DNA from: Sphingosinicella sp. YJ22
GTDB lineage: Bacteria; Pseudomonadota; Alphaproteobacteria; Sphingomonadales; Sphingomonadaceae
Reading direction: 5' to 3'
DNA length: 64,000 bases
NCBI RefSeq assembly: GCF_011320075.1
Contig: NZ_JAANPA010000001.1
Location: 62,001 to 126,000 of the forward strand
Below are positions 62,341 to 64,000 of the stretch, piece by piece. Within the stretch, counting starts at the first letter, position 1. Every line of letters starts with the position of its first letter. The notes under the pieces were generated by a model. It did not search any database. It saw only the letters and a program-made list of their open reading frames with translations, and had not been told where the DNA came from. The position numbers and the translations under genes are program-made.

Positions 62341-63081
62341 ATGGACGTGACCAGTGTCGTGGCGGTCGCGCTGATGATGGCCATCGCTGCCGCGCTCTAT
62401 TCCTCGGTCGGCCATGGCGGGGCGTCGGCCTATCTGGCGATCATGACTTTGTTCTCGGTCGCGCCCGAGACGATGCGCCCGACCGCGCTTGCCCTCAATC
62501 TGGTCGTCGCGGGGCTGGCCGCTTTCAGCTTCGCCCGCGGCGGGCAGACGAACTTTCGTCTCCTCGCCGCTTTCGCCGTCCCCGCCGTCCCCGCTGCCTT
62601 CGTCGGCGGGCTCGTCCAGCTGCCGCCCGATCTTTACCGGCCGCTCGTCGGAATCGTCCTGATCGCCGCCGCGGCGCGGCTGTTCTGGCAACCGGAGCGG
62701 CTCGCAGCGCGCGCGACCAGGCGGCCGTCGCTCGCGGTCACCCTCCCGGCGGGGGCGGCGCTCGGCCTGCTCGCCGGCCTCACCGGCACAGGCGGGGGCA
62801 TCTTCCTCAGCCCGCTCATCATCCTGTTTGGCTGGGAAGAGCCGCGCAGGACGTCGGGCGTCGCCGCCGCGTTCATCGTCCTCAACTCAGCCGCCGGTCT
62901 CGCGGGCAATGTCGCCGGCGTCCAGGCGCTGCCGCCGGAGCTGCCGATCTTCGTCGCCGCGGTGGCCGCCGGCGCCCTGCTTGGAATCTGGGGCGGCGTG
63001 GCGCGGCTGCCGCGCGAACGGCTGCTCCAGGCGCTCGGTCTCGTGCTCGTCGTCGCCGGATTGAAGCTTCTGCTGACCTGA
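62341..63081 (+). CDS. sulfite exporter TauE/SafE-family permease
   Basis: The 246-residue product has about eight helices and the family repeat pattern SSVGHGGASAYLAIMTLFSV and GLTGTGGGIFLSPLIILF, each with a glycine-rich loop. Substrates of the family are sulfite or small sulfonates and organic anions; the true one is unknown here. GGGGG lies just before the ATG. It probably shares a transcript with the Fnr-type gene. Confidence 0.86.
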   Translation: MDVTSVVAVALMMAIAAALYSSVGHGGASAYLAIMTLFSVAPETMRPTALALNLVVAGLAAFSFARGGQTNFRLLAAFAVPAVPAAFVGGLVQLPPDLYRPLVGIVLIAAAARLFWQPERLAARATRRPSLAVTLPAGAALGLLAGLTGTGGGIFLSPLIILFGWEEPRRTSGVAAAFIVLNSAAGLAGNVAGVQALPPELPIFVAAVAAGALLGIWGGVARLPRERLLQALGLVLVVAGLKLLLT

Positions 63082-63086
63082 GCGAG

Positions 63087-64000
63087 TCAGAAGTCGAGGA
63101 CGTCGACGAACGTCCCGGCCGCGACGGCAGCGGGGCCGGGCGGCAGCCGGACCAGCCTATCGCAATCGGCCAGCGTCTTCTGCGCGCTCGAATCCTGGTT
63201 CGAAAGCACCCGCACCGTCTCGCCTTCGATCCTCCCACGAGCGAAGGTCTCGCGGTCGCCGGTCGGCGACAGGCCATCGGCAAGCCGGGCGCTGCGCCAG
63301 CACAGCGCGGAACGCGGGTCGCGGCCGGCCAGTCCGGCGACGAGCGGCGCGAGGAACAGGCGCGCCGTGACCATCGCGGACGTGGGATTGCCGGGGAGGC
63401 CGAGCACGAGCCGGCCGCGCGCCCGGCCGAGCCACACCGGCTTGCCCGGCTTGATCGCGACCTTCGAGAAGACCAGTTCCAGCCCCTGCTCGGCGAACAT
63501 CGGCTTGGCGAAGTCCTTCTCGCCGACGGAGGCGCCGCCGGTCACCACCACGACGTCCGCGTCGCGAAGCGCCAGCGCCGCCGCCTGCGCCATCTCCTCG
63601 AGCCGGTCGGCAAGTGTCACGCGGCCAATGAAGTCAGCCCCCCACGTCTCCGCCAGAGCGGCGACGCCGACCGAGAGGCTTTCGGGGATGGCCTGTGGCT
63701 GCGCGCGGGCGGTGCCCGGCTCGGCGAGCTCGTCGCCGGTGCTCAGCACCATCACCTTCGGCCGGCGAGTCACCGACAGCCGGCCGAGATCGGCAGCCGC
63801 CGCCGCCACCAGCTGGCGCGGCCCGAGCAACGTCCCGCTGTCCAGCAGGACGTCGCCGACGCGGAAGTCGGATCCGGCGGCGCGGATGTGGCGGGCGGGC
63901 GACAGCGGCGCCTCGACCACCGCCGTTCCGCCCTCGCGGCGCACCACTTCCTGGACGATCACCCGGTCCGCGCCGGGCGGGACCGGAGCACCGGTGAAGA
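63087..64000 (-). CDS. moeA: molybdopterin molybdenumtransferase MoeA (partial)
   Basis: The gene runs off the right edge; the visible 304 codons are the C-terminal part. It begins within the FTGAPVPPGAD segment. The mid domain motif is VLSTGDELAEPG, then DVVVVTGGASVGEKDF and GLPGNPTSAM, and the C-terminal beta domain follows. MoeA inserts molybdate into adenylylated molybdopterin. It is convergent with the TauE gene, with 5 bases between stops. No moaB/mogA is seen. Confidence 0.94.
   Translation of the reverse strand, partial: FTGAPVPPGADRVIVQEVVRREGGTAVVEAPLSPARHIRAAGSDFRVGDVLLDSGTLLGPRQLVAAAAADLGRLSVTRRPKVMVLSTGDELAEPGTARAQPQAIPESLSVGVAALAETWGADFIGRVTLADRLEEMAQAAALALRDADVVVVTGGASVGEKDFAKPMFAEQGLELVFSKVAIKPGKPVWLGRARGRLVLGLPGNPTSAMVTARLFLAPLVAGLAGRDPRSALCWRSARLADGLSPTGDRETFARGRIEGETVRVLSNQDSSAQKTLADCDRLVRLPPGPAAVAAGTFVDVLDF

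Overview
The window is about 64 kb of high-GC DNA packed with housekeeping genes. Gene content and order suggest an alphaproteobacterium, most likely of the order Sphingomonadales. The supporting features are the bkd, gcv, glyQS and ppdK sets, a cpa/tad pilus locus, the two-subunit glycine dehydrogenase, the PA0069-type radical SAM protein, many lipoproteins, and frequent GTG/TTG starts with ATGA-type overlaps. This is inference from recognised families; no search was run. I saw no rRNA, tRNA, CRISPR array or classical insertion sequence.

Layout. At 1-5150 lie the end of a phage-shock protein gene, a histidine-phosphatase lipoprotein, and the branched-chain 2-oxoacid dehydrogenase operon bkdA1-bkdA2-bkdB. 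At 5150-5640 a DUF559 nuclease-like gene sits between inverted copies of a double-hairpin repeat, in the gap between two convergent genes. At 5641-16854 are a radical SAM protein, an M28 peptidase, an I78-type inhibitor lipoprotein, a lytic transglycosylase with a degenerate UDG-like protein, ETF-ubiquinone oxidoreductase, a TPR protein, ispE and ychF. At 17010-24120 are a Nu-class GST, a vanadium haloperoxidase-like protein, an MFS exporter with a 2OG-Fe(II) oxygenase, two unknown proteins, pth and rplY. At 24380-27460 two TraB/GumN-family genes flank a small operon (candidate 29-residue peptide, XRE repressor, membrane protein) with operator-like repeats. At 27556-33536 are glyQ, glyS and ppdK. 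At 33845-41002 a minus-strand tad pilus operon (cpaA-B-C-D-E, tadB, tadC) lacks cpaF and a pilin gene. At 41053-45968 are a lipase-like hydrolase, a D-amino-acid dehydrogenase-like flavoprotein, a TVP38 membrane protein, rnhA, ispH and a lipoprotein. At 46034-52168 a tandem glycine riboswitch precedes gcvT-gcvH-(methyltransferase)-gcvPA-gcvPB-DUF938. At 52106-60045 are a PAP2-like protein, a membrane-anchored methyltransferase, two bacterial-PH proteins coupled to a partial type II secretion operon (gspC-H-I-J-K), and a phosphotransferase. At 60203-64000 are a decayed hemN, moaA, an Fnr-type regulator, a TauE/SafE permease and moeA, which runs off the window.

How the genes work together. Several sets are clear single pathways: branched-chain acyl-CoA formation (bkd), glycine-responsive glycine cleavage (riboswitch plus gcv), glycyl-tRNA synthesis (glyQS), two MEP isoprenoid steps (ispE, ispH), and molybdenum cofactor synthesis (moaA, moeA).

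The most unusual signal is the number of unrelated palindromic elements. At least six families are present. They lie between convergent genes, in-frame inside the essential genes ispE and glyS, at the start of gspI where the element supplies a possible start codon and prepilin leader, and around the DUF559 gene. The DUF559 composite at 5.2 kb and its empty counterpart at 24.2 kb are the best candidate for an undescribed element.
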